Shown here: positions 25,065 to 35,152 of the stretch, piece after piece
Position numbering within the stretch: position 1 is the stretch's first letter
Layout: each line of letters opens with the position of its first letter
Assembly: GCA_940337035.1 (NCBI GenBank)
Contig: CALNHX010002782.1
Location: 62,001 to 126,000 of the forward strand
Origin: Agriotes lineatus
Taxonomy: Eukaryota > Arthropoda > Insecta > Coleoptera > Elateridae
DNA length: 64,000 nucleotides
Direction of reading: 5' to 3'
Program-made: the position numbers and the translations under genes
Notes under the pieces: generated by a model
The model's database searches: none
Told to the model about the DNA's origin: nothing
What the model saw: the letters and a program-made list of their open reading frames with translations, nothing else

Positions 25065-28000
25065 ATGGATTTTACAATTGTACCCATTGGAATACATGTA
25101 GGTGACATATTTCATTCTTTTGAAGAGGTAGATGACAAAATAAATAGGTTATCAAAAGAAAACTATATTCAGTTTTATAAGAGAGAATCAAGAACTATCA
25201 ATGCAGGGTCTCGTAAAACAAAGAGGTATTTAAAACCTCAATTAAAAATACTATCAGGTAGAGTGGGCGTGTGTACATGGTGGGAGGCAATTTAAATGCC
25301 GAAGCAAAGGAATTCGACGGTCAAAGTACGTAAGAATATATGATTTAATCTAAGTACCTAATGTTTCTAGCATAATGATGTTGTAGGACTCTAAAAACAT
25401 GAAGAGCCATGTCCAGCACAAATCAGGGTCAAAGTGTCCCCTAACGGAAATGACTTTGTTGTAATTAATGTAGAAAAGAAACATAATCACAAAGTGTGTA
25501 AGGTAGGTAAATCTTATACTATCTGTACCAAACTTCTAGTCTCCTAAGTTGTAAAAGTATCCGGTCCCAGTCCACGGTCGTTTGAATTTGGATAACCACC
25601 AAACAAACTCAACTCAACTGTTCGCTTAACCTGTTGCCTCGGTGTTAAAGTAAAATTGTAATATTTGAAGTTCTAATCGAGTAGACAAAGATTATGTTTT
25701 TAATAGATTAAGTATAATTCTGTTTTATGACTTAGGGGACTAAAAATCTTGAAAGTGTCTCTATCAGTAAATATTAAATTTTGTTTTAATAATAGTACAC
25801 CTAGTTAAACGTACTGTTAAAGGTACCTAGTCTTATTTATTTATTTGTTTTTCTTTTAGAGCTTGTTTGATGAATTACCCCAACAAAGAAAGTTGCCGTG
25901 TGAAATACGAGAAAATACAAAGAAATTATTGGATATGAAAGTTAATAGACATATGCTTTGGGATGAATTAGAACGAAAATTAGACAAGAAAATTACTTTA
26001 AAAGACTTGGCAAATTTGCAAACTGAAAATAAATTACGGTATAATAACAACATAAGAGAAGCCTGTGAAAAAATACATTCCACGTTCGGTTAGTATTTTC
26101 GCATCATTTCTTTTCGTAATATAATAATATTTTATTTTTTTTATAGGTGCTGATAGTCACTTATTGATAGATGGTAACAATGTGTTCAAAGGAATGATGT
26201 TCTGTACAAGAACAATGAGATCTGCCATGGCAGCATATCCGGAATTCCTGTGCATAGATAGCACTTACAAACTTTTAAATATTAGAGCCCCAGTTTATTT
26301 AATTTTAAATGAAAATGGTAATGGTGAAAGCATTGTTGTTGCCATTGGTATTTTAATTAGCGAGGACAAAGAAAGTGTAGCTTGGTTTCTGGAAGGTTTT
26401 AAAAAAGAGAATCCCAGTTGGCATAAAATTAAGACAGTCATGACAGATAAAGATTTAGTAGAAAGAAACGTGATAACTGAATGTTTTCCAGAAGCACGTT
26501 TACAAATTTGCATTTTTCAAGCTCTGAAGATATTTCAGAGTGAAATTACGTGTGAAAAATTTAAAATAACGTCTTCCGAAAAACATACAGTTCTGGATTA
26601 CCTTCAAAAGTTAGTGTATAGTAAGAACGATGGCGAGTTTTTTGATTTAGTGGATAAAATGAAAAATACCATTTCTGAAAGAATATTTCAATATTTGGAA
26701 ACAAATTGGCTTAACATTAAAGATGAATGGTATTTAGGCGCACAGCATAATAATTTTTTAAATACGACAAACAACCGGATTGAAAGTATAAATGCTATGT
26801 TAAAACAGGTAATAAGTAAACATAGCACAATAGGTGAATTTTTAGATAAATTATTGACAATTTTAAAATCGCTTGAAAAGGAGCAAAATAGTAGATTGGC
26901 CAATTTTTTGAATAAAAGACCTGCAATACTTTATGATCGTTACAGTATAGAGTACAAACATCAAAAGATACTAACACCATATTCATTCATAAAAATGAAA
27001 AAACAATTTTTATATAAATCGGTTAACGTTTCTGTAAGTAATGAAACTTCTACAAATAATACAACTTTTCAATGCTATGATTCTGCTAAGTCTTCAACTG
27101 CATACTATTCCACAGCCTATAGCTGTTCGTGTTATTTTCATATGTCTATGTACCTACCATGCAAACATATTTTTACTGTAAGGCATTATCTTGACAGGGA
27201 TTTATACCCGAAAGATGGAAAATGACATATTTGCTTGAAAATAATACCCTATTGAATAACAATGATTGCAACATTCAAACTGAACCAAGTAGTAATTTTG
27301 TAGAAGTTCTCCATGAAAAACCAAAAAAAATATTGAGTACACAGGAAAAGTATAGATTACTTTTTACTAAATGTAAAATGGCTGCATCACTAGGTGTTGA
27401 GGCTCAAGGTGAAAATTTTGGTAGAGTTGTTGATTTATTTGATGATATTGTCAAAATGTTGCAACACAATATCTACAATTTTAAATTTTTATTTTCAACA
27501 GACAAGTGTGAAATTGACTGTTCAAATAAAGAAATAACCTCTGAACGATCTGATGCAGAGTATGTCTGCCATATTATAAATGACGAATCAAATAATGAAA
27601 TGGACTATGATAATGAGTGCAATGTAGAGATAATTTGTGAAAATGCTATCATAATTCAGGATACAAGGAATACTGATATAAATAGTGGGTACATAGAATG
27701 TGATATTAATTCAATAAATGAAATTGTTAACATGCCACGAAGTGAACATTTTAGTTTAAATAATAGAAAAGACTGTGAGCCAAATGAAAATATTGGCTGT
27801 GATGACAATAATATGACTGAAACAACAGATGAACAGATTAGTATGAATAGAAATATTGGTGGTGGTATTAATTCAAATTCTAATAAAGATGCACTTATGT
27901 CCACTGTAAAAAATGACATGAGTTTTAGTAAGAAAGAGTGCAGCACAAATAAAAATGAAATAGTTTGTTGTGATGAAAATGGTGAGACTGTAAAAATAGT

Positions 28001-28652
28001 TGGAGACAACAGTAAAAATATAGATTGTCATAATTATTTTAACGAGATTCCTATAGACAGTGAAACTTATAACATAGAATGTAGTCTTTCAAATTCAAGT
28101 AATAAAGAATGTGAAACAATTCAAAATCAAATTTGTGACAAAGAAAATAAAAGTAAACAAGATAAGAATACTGACATTGATAATATAATTGTAGTTCCAT
28201 CAAAAGTGAAAGGAAGACCTAAGGGTCGCGATCTAACAGTAATTGGTCTCCCAAAGAAAAAGAAAAAAGAAAGGAAATCTTTCGAAAACAAATCAATTAG
28301 TGAAAAGCGTGACATAGTATTAAATTGGCTATTAAATACAAAGAGAATTGAAGATAAAAAGAATATTTTATCTATTGATTTAAAATCAATTGATGTCGAC
28401 ATTAGAATACTAGAAGTCAACATATCAATTATAAAAAAAATTATACCAACCTCGTTATGGAACACAGTTAAACGTTTAAAACAAAACAAAAAACGATTGG
28501 CTATTTGGACTTGTCCAACATGCAACTTGCAAATTTTAGCCAGTGAACCTACAGTAAGATGCGATGCCTGTTTATATTGGTTTCACGTTAGATGCTCTAA
28601 TTTTTCAGCAAGTACGTCAAAAAATTGGTATTGCAATATGTGCAATGATTAA
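25065..28652 (+). CDS. MULE transposase-derived protein with FAR1-like, SWIM and PHD fingers
   Basis: Four exons are inferred: 25065-25329, 25387-25502, 25860-26088 and 26147-28652, with GT-AG introns in matching phases. Exons 1-2 encode a FAR1/ZSWIM3-like zinc cluster (ACVHGG, PCPAQIRV, KHNHKV). Exon 4 encodes a MULE-type RNase-H fold (CIDSTYKLL, then VMTDKDL) and a SWIM finger (CSCYFHMSMYLPCKHIF) at about 27127-27177. Then come an Asn/Glu-rich stretch of about 300 residues, an AT-hook-like KGRPKGRD with a Lys-rich patch, and a C-terminal PHD finger (CPTC, CDAC, WFHVRC, WYCNMC). It probably binds DNA or chromatin in the nucleus. Single-base shifts in A runs occur in exon 1 (about 25247), exon 2 (about 25393) and at 27219, where two frames meet as ATGA. 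It is either a host gene with sequence errors or a recently broken MULE-derived gene. No MULE terminal repeats were found around it. Confidence 0.75.
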
Positions 28653-28726
28653 TTATTTATAGTATATAGAACAAATTGTCGAAACGTTATTTGTAGCATT
28701 CTGTTAATTTTCTGTTTTTTCTTTTT

Positions 28727-28885
28727 TGGCATTTTCTACCACATATATTGTAATATTGTTTCGTAAAAACTAAAAAATATTGTTGCAGAAGTTAACTCTC
28801 TCAGTAATATACTGGGTAACCATATTTTTAGTTTTCGCGGACGAGATTACAATACATGTGGTAGAAAATCCTAAAAGAGAAAAAA
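28727..28885. repeat. Inverted repeat after the PHD gene
   Basis: TTTCTACCACATATATTGTAAT and the following AAAACTAAAAAATAT pair with ATATTTTTAGTTTTCGCGGA and ATTACAATACATGTGGTAGAAA, leaving a loop of about 45 bases. It could be a small MITE or a 3' structure of the gene; no duplication was confirmed. Confidence 0.6.
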
Positions 28886-28889
28886 CCAA

Positions 28890-30775
28890 AAAAAATAAAA
28901 TATAGAACAAGTCAATAGGGTGTATTTCGGTATCTCCTGTCTCATTAGAGATTGAGGTATAATTCAAAATTTTTGTTAATTAGGTATAAGAAAAATAAAT
29001 TTTTATAAGTTTTAAAATGTTTGTAAAAGTGTTGAGTTGAAAATGTATGCATCTCTGCCTGATTTTGGGTAACATATAAAACAAAGGGGCATTTCAATAT
29101 CAGTTCAAGTATATGCTTGAATTATATTGTATAATTCTATGTAATTATTTTTCTTATTTGTGTATTATTTTTTATTATTATTCTATTAATCGATTTATGT
29201 TGTCAGTGTTCTCCTTGATAATGGCTCAAAATCGAACACATAAGTCCTAACAGTCGATTTATACTTAATTTTTAATAAAGTTATTTATTGTATTTTATAA
29301 TTTATTTATGATTTAGGTTTATGATGTAAATATATGTTCAGTTATGAGTTTCAATTTGTAATAGATTTATTCCACAAATAAACAATTCAATGTTTATATA
29401 TTGAGCGATTTATGTATCGGATGCCATCCATTAGAAATTAATTATAAATTTATCTGATAGCTTCTCGAACAACTTGTCTGTCATCTATATGTAAAATTAG
29501 GGCAAAACTTCCAATAGAAATATTTGGCATATCTACTACACTCGGTTGTTAATGAATATTTAGATTATTCGATTATAGCAGCCTACTAAAAGTTTTAAAA
29601 CATTATCGTTCAGTGATGATTGAAATGAACTCCATTGCATGAAATTTTTTTTTTAGCACGAAAACGTTTGGTAGCACGGTATTTTTTAAAGAGAAGAAAA
29701 AATTTAAGAACTAATAAGGAAGTTCAAAAATATTTTATTCTGAAATATAAAATGATTGGATTTAAAAAATATTTGTAAAAATATATTAATGGTTACCCAT
29801 TCCACCCCTTGGTGATGCACTCAAGGGGGTGGAAAAAATTCACAAGATGCCTTTCAGTGAGTGTAGTAGATATGTCAAATATTATTTTTTTGGGAATTTT
29901 ATTTTTTGAATAAAAAAATTAAAACCGTTTTTTAACATACCTCTTTAAGGGGCTGTAACTTGGCAACTAAGGAATATTTTGAAAAATGTTATATGAAGAA
30001 CCCCAATTAATTTGTGCAGTCCATTTTTTCTACGTTATTTTCGGACACCCTGTGTTAGGTACATGTATTTTTGCTCGTATTTTATATTTCAATAAAAAGC
30101 TGTTACTGTTATTGTTTTAATATTTTTATTAATTATTTTCCCCACATTGACAAGATATATACTTGAAGTAGCGATAGAGACAGCATCTGCCTCTGGTGGT
30201 CAATATTGCTACTAACTGTCCAATACAGCAAAGATGTCTTTGTGACAGATAGCGACCTGCAAAGCAGGTACTGAGAGCCCAGGTGGACTAAACAAACTAC
30301 ATGCTGCAAGGATTTAGAGGCCAGTCTAGTAGCTATTTTCATTTAACAATTCGATTACCTATGGCACACTGAGGATGAACATAACAAGTCCGAAACTGGT
30401 CCGTGTCTGGTTAGGAATTGATGAATGATCTTGGCTACCTATGCAATTAGGATTTATGGGTATAATCCAATGCAGGTCAGGGTCTTTGCCCGCTAAGTAG
30501 TTGTTTCCTGTAAATCCTTGCAGCATGAAGTTATATACTCTTAATTTATACATATAGATAATTTAAAAGAAATGGTTATCAATAATCTCATTGTAACCTG
30601 ACCACAAAAATAAAGTTACCTGGAATGGACACTCAAAAATAACAATGGAAGGTTGTAGTAATAACTAAAACATTTCTAAAGACAATTTGATAGTAGTAAT
30701 ACTTTCTCTCTCCGTCGTAAGGTTCTTGTCAGAAGCGTCGTGACCCAAGAACTACATGTTCTGCATGTGTGTGTG
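28890..30775. other. AT-rich non-coding stretch with one mariner end
   Basis: No gene is seen. At about 30005-30052, TCCATTTTTTCTACGTTATTTTCGGACACCCTG is a mariner-type right end (its complement starts CAGGGTGTCCGAAAATA). AATAAA-type signals occur near 29275 and 29380. The stretch 29640-29960 is decayed repeat-like sequence. Confidence 0.4.
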
Positions 30776-30779
30776 TATA

Positions 30780-31792
30780 CTGGGTGTCAACGAATTTATT
30801 AGACAAGTCATAACTTCTAGTTCTAGGCAAATGGCATAGGGAGAGGAAAGTTTTCGCATATTTTTCACTTTCTGGTCACTTCCGGTTTCACCGGAAATGG
30901 CTCCCGTTTAGAATTTTTAAATAGAACACCCTGTTTATTTTTGCATATTTGGATTTCTGAGACAATTTTGGATCAGCATGTGACATTTTAAAAACTTATC
31001 CATGACACACTTGACAAAAGTAAATAAATTATTATCTAGTATTTTGCTTAGAAATATTTAACTTATGAGCTTATTTTTAATCCAATCGCAAATAAATTAG
31101 TATCGTTAGATTTGCCAAAAAATTCTCTTTTCGGAAAGTGCTTGTCAAAAAAGGGTCGCCATTTGAACAAAAATAGTTAGACAAGAAAACGTGCTTTTGC
31201 CAACTTGTCTTATTCCTATCTATCATACTAATCACTCAAACTTTGCGATTGTAATTTTCTGACATCACCTGAGGTCTTTAGATTAGTTTGCGTCTGATCA
31301 TGGCCACCTAGATGCCATATTAAAACTGGCTCTAAAAAAATCAAGTAGGCTTAAAAACTTTTTAAAATGTCACATTCTGATCCAAAATTGTCTCTGAAAT
31401 CCAAATATGCAAAAATATACAGGGTGTTCCATTTAAAAATTCGAAATCGGAGCCATTTCCGGTGAAATCGGAAGTGACCGAAAAGTGAAAAATACGCGCT
31501 AGATGCCATATTAAAACTGGCTCTAAAAAAATCAAGTAGGCTTAAAAACTTTTTAAAATGTCACATTCTGATCCAAAATTGTCTCTGAAATCCAAATATG
31601 CAAAAATATACAGGGTGTTCCATTTAAAAATTCGAAATCGGAGCCATTTCCGGTGAAATCGGAAGTGACCGAAAAGTGAAAAATACGCGAAAATTCTCCT
31701 CTTCCTATACCATTTACCTGTACCAAATCTCATTTTAATACACTTAATGTTCTAGAAGATATGACTTGTCTAATAAATTCGTTGACACCCGG
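30780..31792. mobile_element. Foldback mariner-type element T
   Basis: The terminal inverted repeats read C(T/C)GGGTGTCAACGAATTT and continue for about 35 bases, with TA on both sides (30778-30779 and 31793-31794). Longer inner arms (about 30840-31010 and 31340-31690) also pair, including GGAAATGGCTCC and an internal ACAGGGTGTTCC end, so another mariner end is embedded in each arm. The right arm holds a 191-bp tandem duplication. No transposase frame is present. Confidence 0.8.
31308..31689. repeat. 191-bp tandem duplication inside element T
   Basis: The stretch starting CTAGATGCCATATTAAAACT is present twice in direct succession (31308-31498 and 31499-31689) and I see no differences between the copies. 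The left arm of the element has the unit once. This suggests a very recent duplication or an assembly artefact. Confidence 0.85.
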
Positions 31793-32410
31793 TATACAGG
31801 GTGTTAATTAAGTACATAGACAAACTTTAAGGGGTGATTCCTTGATCAATTCTAAGATAAAAAGTTCATACAAACATGCGACCTAAACGGCTTCGTTTTC
31901 AAGATACAGGGTGTTGAAGCTTAAACAAAAAAATTTTTTTCTTCAAAAATCTGGAAAACGCGTAGAGGTATTCTAATGAAACTTGGTGTATGATAGTATT
32001 TCATAAAGTGGCATTGTTTGGTCAAAATAAATTTAATTTATTTCCACCAGTGGCGTGCATCGCCAGTTACTTTATTTTAGGAAAATCTGGTACGCCACTG
32101 TTTTTAGTCAATACGACAAGTTTTTTTAGCTTTACCCATTGAAACTATACAAAAGATGTATCTTTTATTATTTAGATAGAATAAACCTTGTTTGAGAAAA
32201 TCGGAAAAATCTGAAACAGCAATTTCATTAATTGGACTTTAATGGAATCTAAACGGCTTTGTTTTCAAAATACAGCTTAAAGAAGTTTAAAAAAATATCT
32301 AATAACGGGTGTCCGCCGGCAAATTTCATTTTTAAACTTGAAATAAAATGTTTATTTCTTAAAATATGTTATTGAAAAAAAATACAAAATAAACCTTAAT
32401 CTTTGGGAAA

Positions 32411-32580
32411 TTATTTGTGAAACAGCACATCCGCTAAATGACGCCCCTCACGTCGTATCACTTCTTCCAAACGAACTTGAAAATTTTGCATCACACGCGT
32501 AAGCATAGCAGGTGTAATCGCACGAATTTCTCGGGTGATGTTCTGCTTTAACACACCCAAAGTGGGTGGTGCATTCTCGT
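32411..32580 (-). pseudogene. Mariner transposase C-terminus, minus copy
   Basis: Read on the minus strand, this gives VLKQNITREIR followed by ITPAMLTRVMQNFQVRLEEV and ends at TAA (32411-32413) after FHK. It is the typical tail of insect DDE_3 mariner transposases. It has no catalytic residues and is one half of the mirrored pair in element V. Confidence 0.75.
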
Positions 32581-32637
32581 AGACTTTTGATTTGAGATAT
32601 CCCTAGAAAAAAAGTGAGTGTCCAGTGGCAAATTTCC

Positions 32638-32790
32638 TACGAGAATGTGTTAAAGCAGAACATCACCCGAGAAATTCGTGAGATTACACCTGCTATGCTT
32701 ACGCATGTGATGCAAAATTTTCAAGTTCGTTTGGAAGAAGTGATACGACGTGAGGGGCGTCATTTAGCGGATGTGCTGTTTCACAAATAA
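32638..32790 (+). pseudogene. Mariner transposase C-terminus, plus copy
   Basis: The frame YENVLKQNITREIREITPAM continues to a TAA at 32788-32790 and mirrors the minus copy at 32411-32580, with few differences. It has no catalytic core. Confidence 0.75.
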
Positions 32791-33234
32791 ATTCCCAAAG
32801 ATTAAGGTTTATTTTGTATTTTTTTTCAATAACATATTTTAAGAAATAAACATTTTATTTCAAGTTTAAAAATGAAATTTGCCGGCGGACACCCGTTAAC
32901 AAACAATAGCTACAAAACTTTTGGCTAAAAAAACAGTGGCGTACCAGATTTTTCTAAGATAAGGTAACTGATACACGCCACTGGTGGAAATAAATCAAAT
33001 TTATTTTGACCGAACAATTCCACTTTATGAAATACTAACCTATGCCAAGTTTCATTAAAATATCTCCAGCCGTTTTCGAAATTTTTGAAAAAAATATTTT
33101 TGTTTAAACTTCGTATTTTGAAAACAAAGCCGTTCAGGCCCATGTTTGTATGAACTTTTTATCTTAGAATTGATCAGTAATAATGTATTAAGGGCAAATG
33201 CTTTTGCCGGTAAAAATGTTTTGCGAAAGTATTT

Positions 33235-33336
33235 TGTTTTGGCAATGTCACAAGACAAACTAACTTGATCAAATTCCCGAGCCGAAGGCGAGGGAATTTG
33301 ATCAAGTTAGTTTGTCGAGGGGCATTGCCAAAAAAA
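33235..33336. repeat. Foldback hairpin with GCCGAAGGCG apex
   Basis: GACAAACTAACTTGATCAAA plus TTCCC pairs exactly with GGGAATTTGATCAAGTTAGT plus TTGTC; outer bases TTGGCAATG and CATTGCCAA pair too. The apex GAGCCGAAGGCGA is unpaired. It lies within the insert in element U's right arm. Confidence 0.75.
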
Positions 33337-33884
33337 CAACAAATCGTGAGTAAAACATTTTCCGAGCAAAATCATGAGCCCGAAATACATTTTGTGGACT
33401 ATTTCCCAAATATCGGTTCATTTTGACATTTATACTGATGCGCAATGACAGTTTAAGTGACGTTTCTTAAATACCACCTTGATTAAAGCAACATATTTGG
33501 TGGTTGCCGTGGATGCAAGTGGCAAAAGAAACTGACAAAATCCCAAGGGAAAATTTCGATTTTTTGCCACTACAAAAACACACGATTGGTTGAATTTTGA
33601 AAAAGCATGATTTTTCATTGGACAATAAGAGATGTGGGAAATAGTCAAGGAAACATCCCTTAAAGTTTGTCTACGTACTTAATTCACACTCTGTATATAT
33701 GAAGCACCTTATATTTAAAACACTACTGTCTTTCGAAAAGGTTTGCCTCTCATAAACTCAGTCACAATTATTGGAATTCTCATCTCTTAGAAGCTCTAGC
33801 ACAGAAAATTATCCAATGCCTGTACAGCGCGACGGAGGTCGTCGGTAAAATAAATCAACATTTTTTGTCTGCTTTGTCGGCTGC

Positions 33885-34117
33885 GGCGGTTCCACAGATC
33901 AGCGGAACATATTTCTATGCTGTGTCGGCGGAGGTTCACTAAAATTCTTAAATCTTCCGCCGCGGCGGTTCATTAATAATTCGTAAATCTTCCGCCGCGG
34001 CGGTTCATTATTAATTCGTAATCTTCCGCCGCGGCGCGGCGGTTCATTAATAATTCGTAAATCTTCCGCCGCGGCGGTTTATTAATAATTCGTAAATCTC
34101 CCGCCGCGGCGGTTCAG
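33885..34117. repeat. 35-bp minisatellite with CCGCCGCGGCGG
   Basis: The unit is CTTCCGCCGCGGCGG then TTCATTAATAATTCGTAAAT. Clear copies start at 33954, 33989, 34023, 34063 and 34098, with two degenerate copies before them. The GC-rich half is self-complementary and rich in CpG. It abuts the left edge of the duplicated block carrying zinc-finger gene A and is absent before gene B. Confidence 0.85.
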
Positions 34118-34451
34118 CAGTCACTTCCAAAATGTTTTGCGGATAATGGTCTTCCAAACGAAATTATGTGTCATTAATTAATGAATGCGTGTTTCTCGCC
34201 CAGTATCTAAAGAAATGACCGGCTTCAATTATTCAACAACGTTAACGTTGGAAATTGCTGTTTAGTTACACTCAAGTGTCATCTGCAGTAAAACACGTCT
34301 GAAAGTGAGGTTAAGTGTTTTGCTACTTCACACGAATAGTTATTAATTAATATGCTTTATTCTACAGATTGTTTAAAGAACGTTTTATTATTGGAGTAGT
34401 TCTAGACTGTTCCGCCCAGTGTATAAAGACGTCGCCTTGTTTATTTAAGGT

Positions 34452-35063
34452 AAATTGCAATCAGTCAACATTAGAAGCAAAACAGTAGCTACATTTACCA
34501 AATAGACCTCGTGCTCATGAATAGAACAAATAAAAAATAACATCCTATTCCTTGAAAGTTGCGTGAACTGCTATAATGATGTAGTAGATCAACGATAGAT
34601 TGGTAGTTACAGTGATTTTGTCAGTAAAATTCTAAGTAGGGCTTTGACTATATGACCAAAGCAGCCGGTGTCTAGCGTACCTGGTACTCCATATGTCTAG
34701 ACCTTGTGCATCAACAAACAGTGATTTTGTTTTTAACATAACTTTCTGTATGTGAACTGTGAACAGTATGGAATAGTAATTTACGTATAGAAGGCCGGAA
34801 GAGTAAGATTATGCTCAGAGCCAAAATTTGAAGCCCGACGGAGGAGGGCCATTATTTGGCTAAGGGCGTAATCTACTTCCGGCCTGAGGTACGTACAACG
34901 TTTTACGCACTACTACATGGAATTACTTTACGGTCCGCCGGGCGTAAAGTTGTACTTTCGGTTGTGGTAACTAATATGTAAACCTTCATTTTCAGCCCGA
35001 TTGTGCGTAAATTTAATTATCTGTAATTTGCAAATACATTCTAATAATATAAACTTGTTCCAG
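34452..35063 (+). promoter_or_regulatory. Probable 5' UTR intron of zinc-finger gene A
   Basis: TTTAAG|GTAAAT at about 34451 and ACTTGTTCCAG at about 35063 fit donor and acceptor, and both are kept in copy B. TATAAAG at 34420 is also kept in B (about 55958) and could be a TATA box, but it sits very close to the donor; the start site is not located. Confidence 0.35.
34773..35008. mobile_element. Hairpin element inserted in copy A only
   Basis: Copy B reads TATGGAAATTTAATATTCTG where copy A has an extra 236 bases starting ATAGTAATTTACG and ending GCGTA. The inserted block holds a hairpin, 34792-34885: GGCCGGAAG pairs with CTTCCGGCC around an apex GAAGCCCGACGGAGGAGGGC. Presence in one copy and absence in the other marks it as an insertion (or a precise loss) after the duplication. 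Confidence 0.75.
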
Positions 35064-35152
35064 GTGTTGCAATCTCAAATAATCCATCCCGTAAGTAATC
35101 CTATATTACTGAGCGAAAAAGTATTACTTCCCAAGCGAACAGTAAACTAGCC

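Larger units (their letters stand above)
32305..32896. mobile_element. Element V: mirrored mariner transposase ends
   Basis: The termini ACGGGTGTCCGCCGGCAAAT pair exactly and TA lies outside both. The two halves (32305-32580 and 32638-32896) are near-perfect reverse complements. Each encodes the last 50 or so residues of a mariner-type transposase, pointing inward to outward. A spacer of about 60 bases holds a third, degenerate terminus (GTGTCCAGTGGCAAATTTC). It is nested in element U. Confidence 0.8.
31797..33693. mobile_element. Foldback mariner-type element U
   Basis: The ends CAGGGTGTTAATTAAGTAC and the complement of CAGAGTGTGAATTAAGTACG are flanked by TA (31795-31796 and 33694-33695). 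The long arms 31797-32120 and 32928-33176 pair, for example GTGGCGTACCAGATTTT. The right arm is interrupted by about 470 bases (33177-33647), including a hairpin. The centre holds element V. It begins two bases after element T's right-hand TA. Confidence 0.8.

Noticed and set aside
27656..28525. Minus-strand frames of 117 and 132 residues
   Set aside because: They are shadows of the Asn/Glu-rich coding region of the MULE-SWIM-PHD gene, read as hydrophobic residues on the other strand.
25065..28652. Complete autonomous MULE transposon
   Set aside because: No long terminal inverted repeats or 9-bp duplications were found on either side; kept as a transposase-derived gene.
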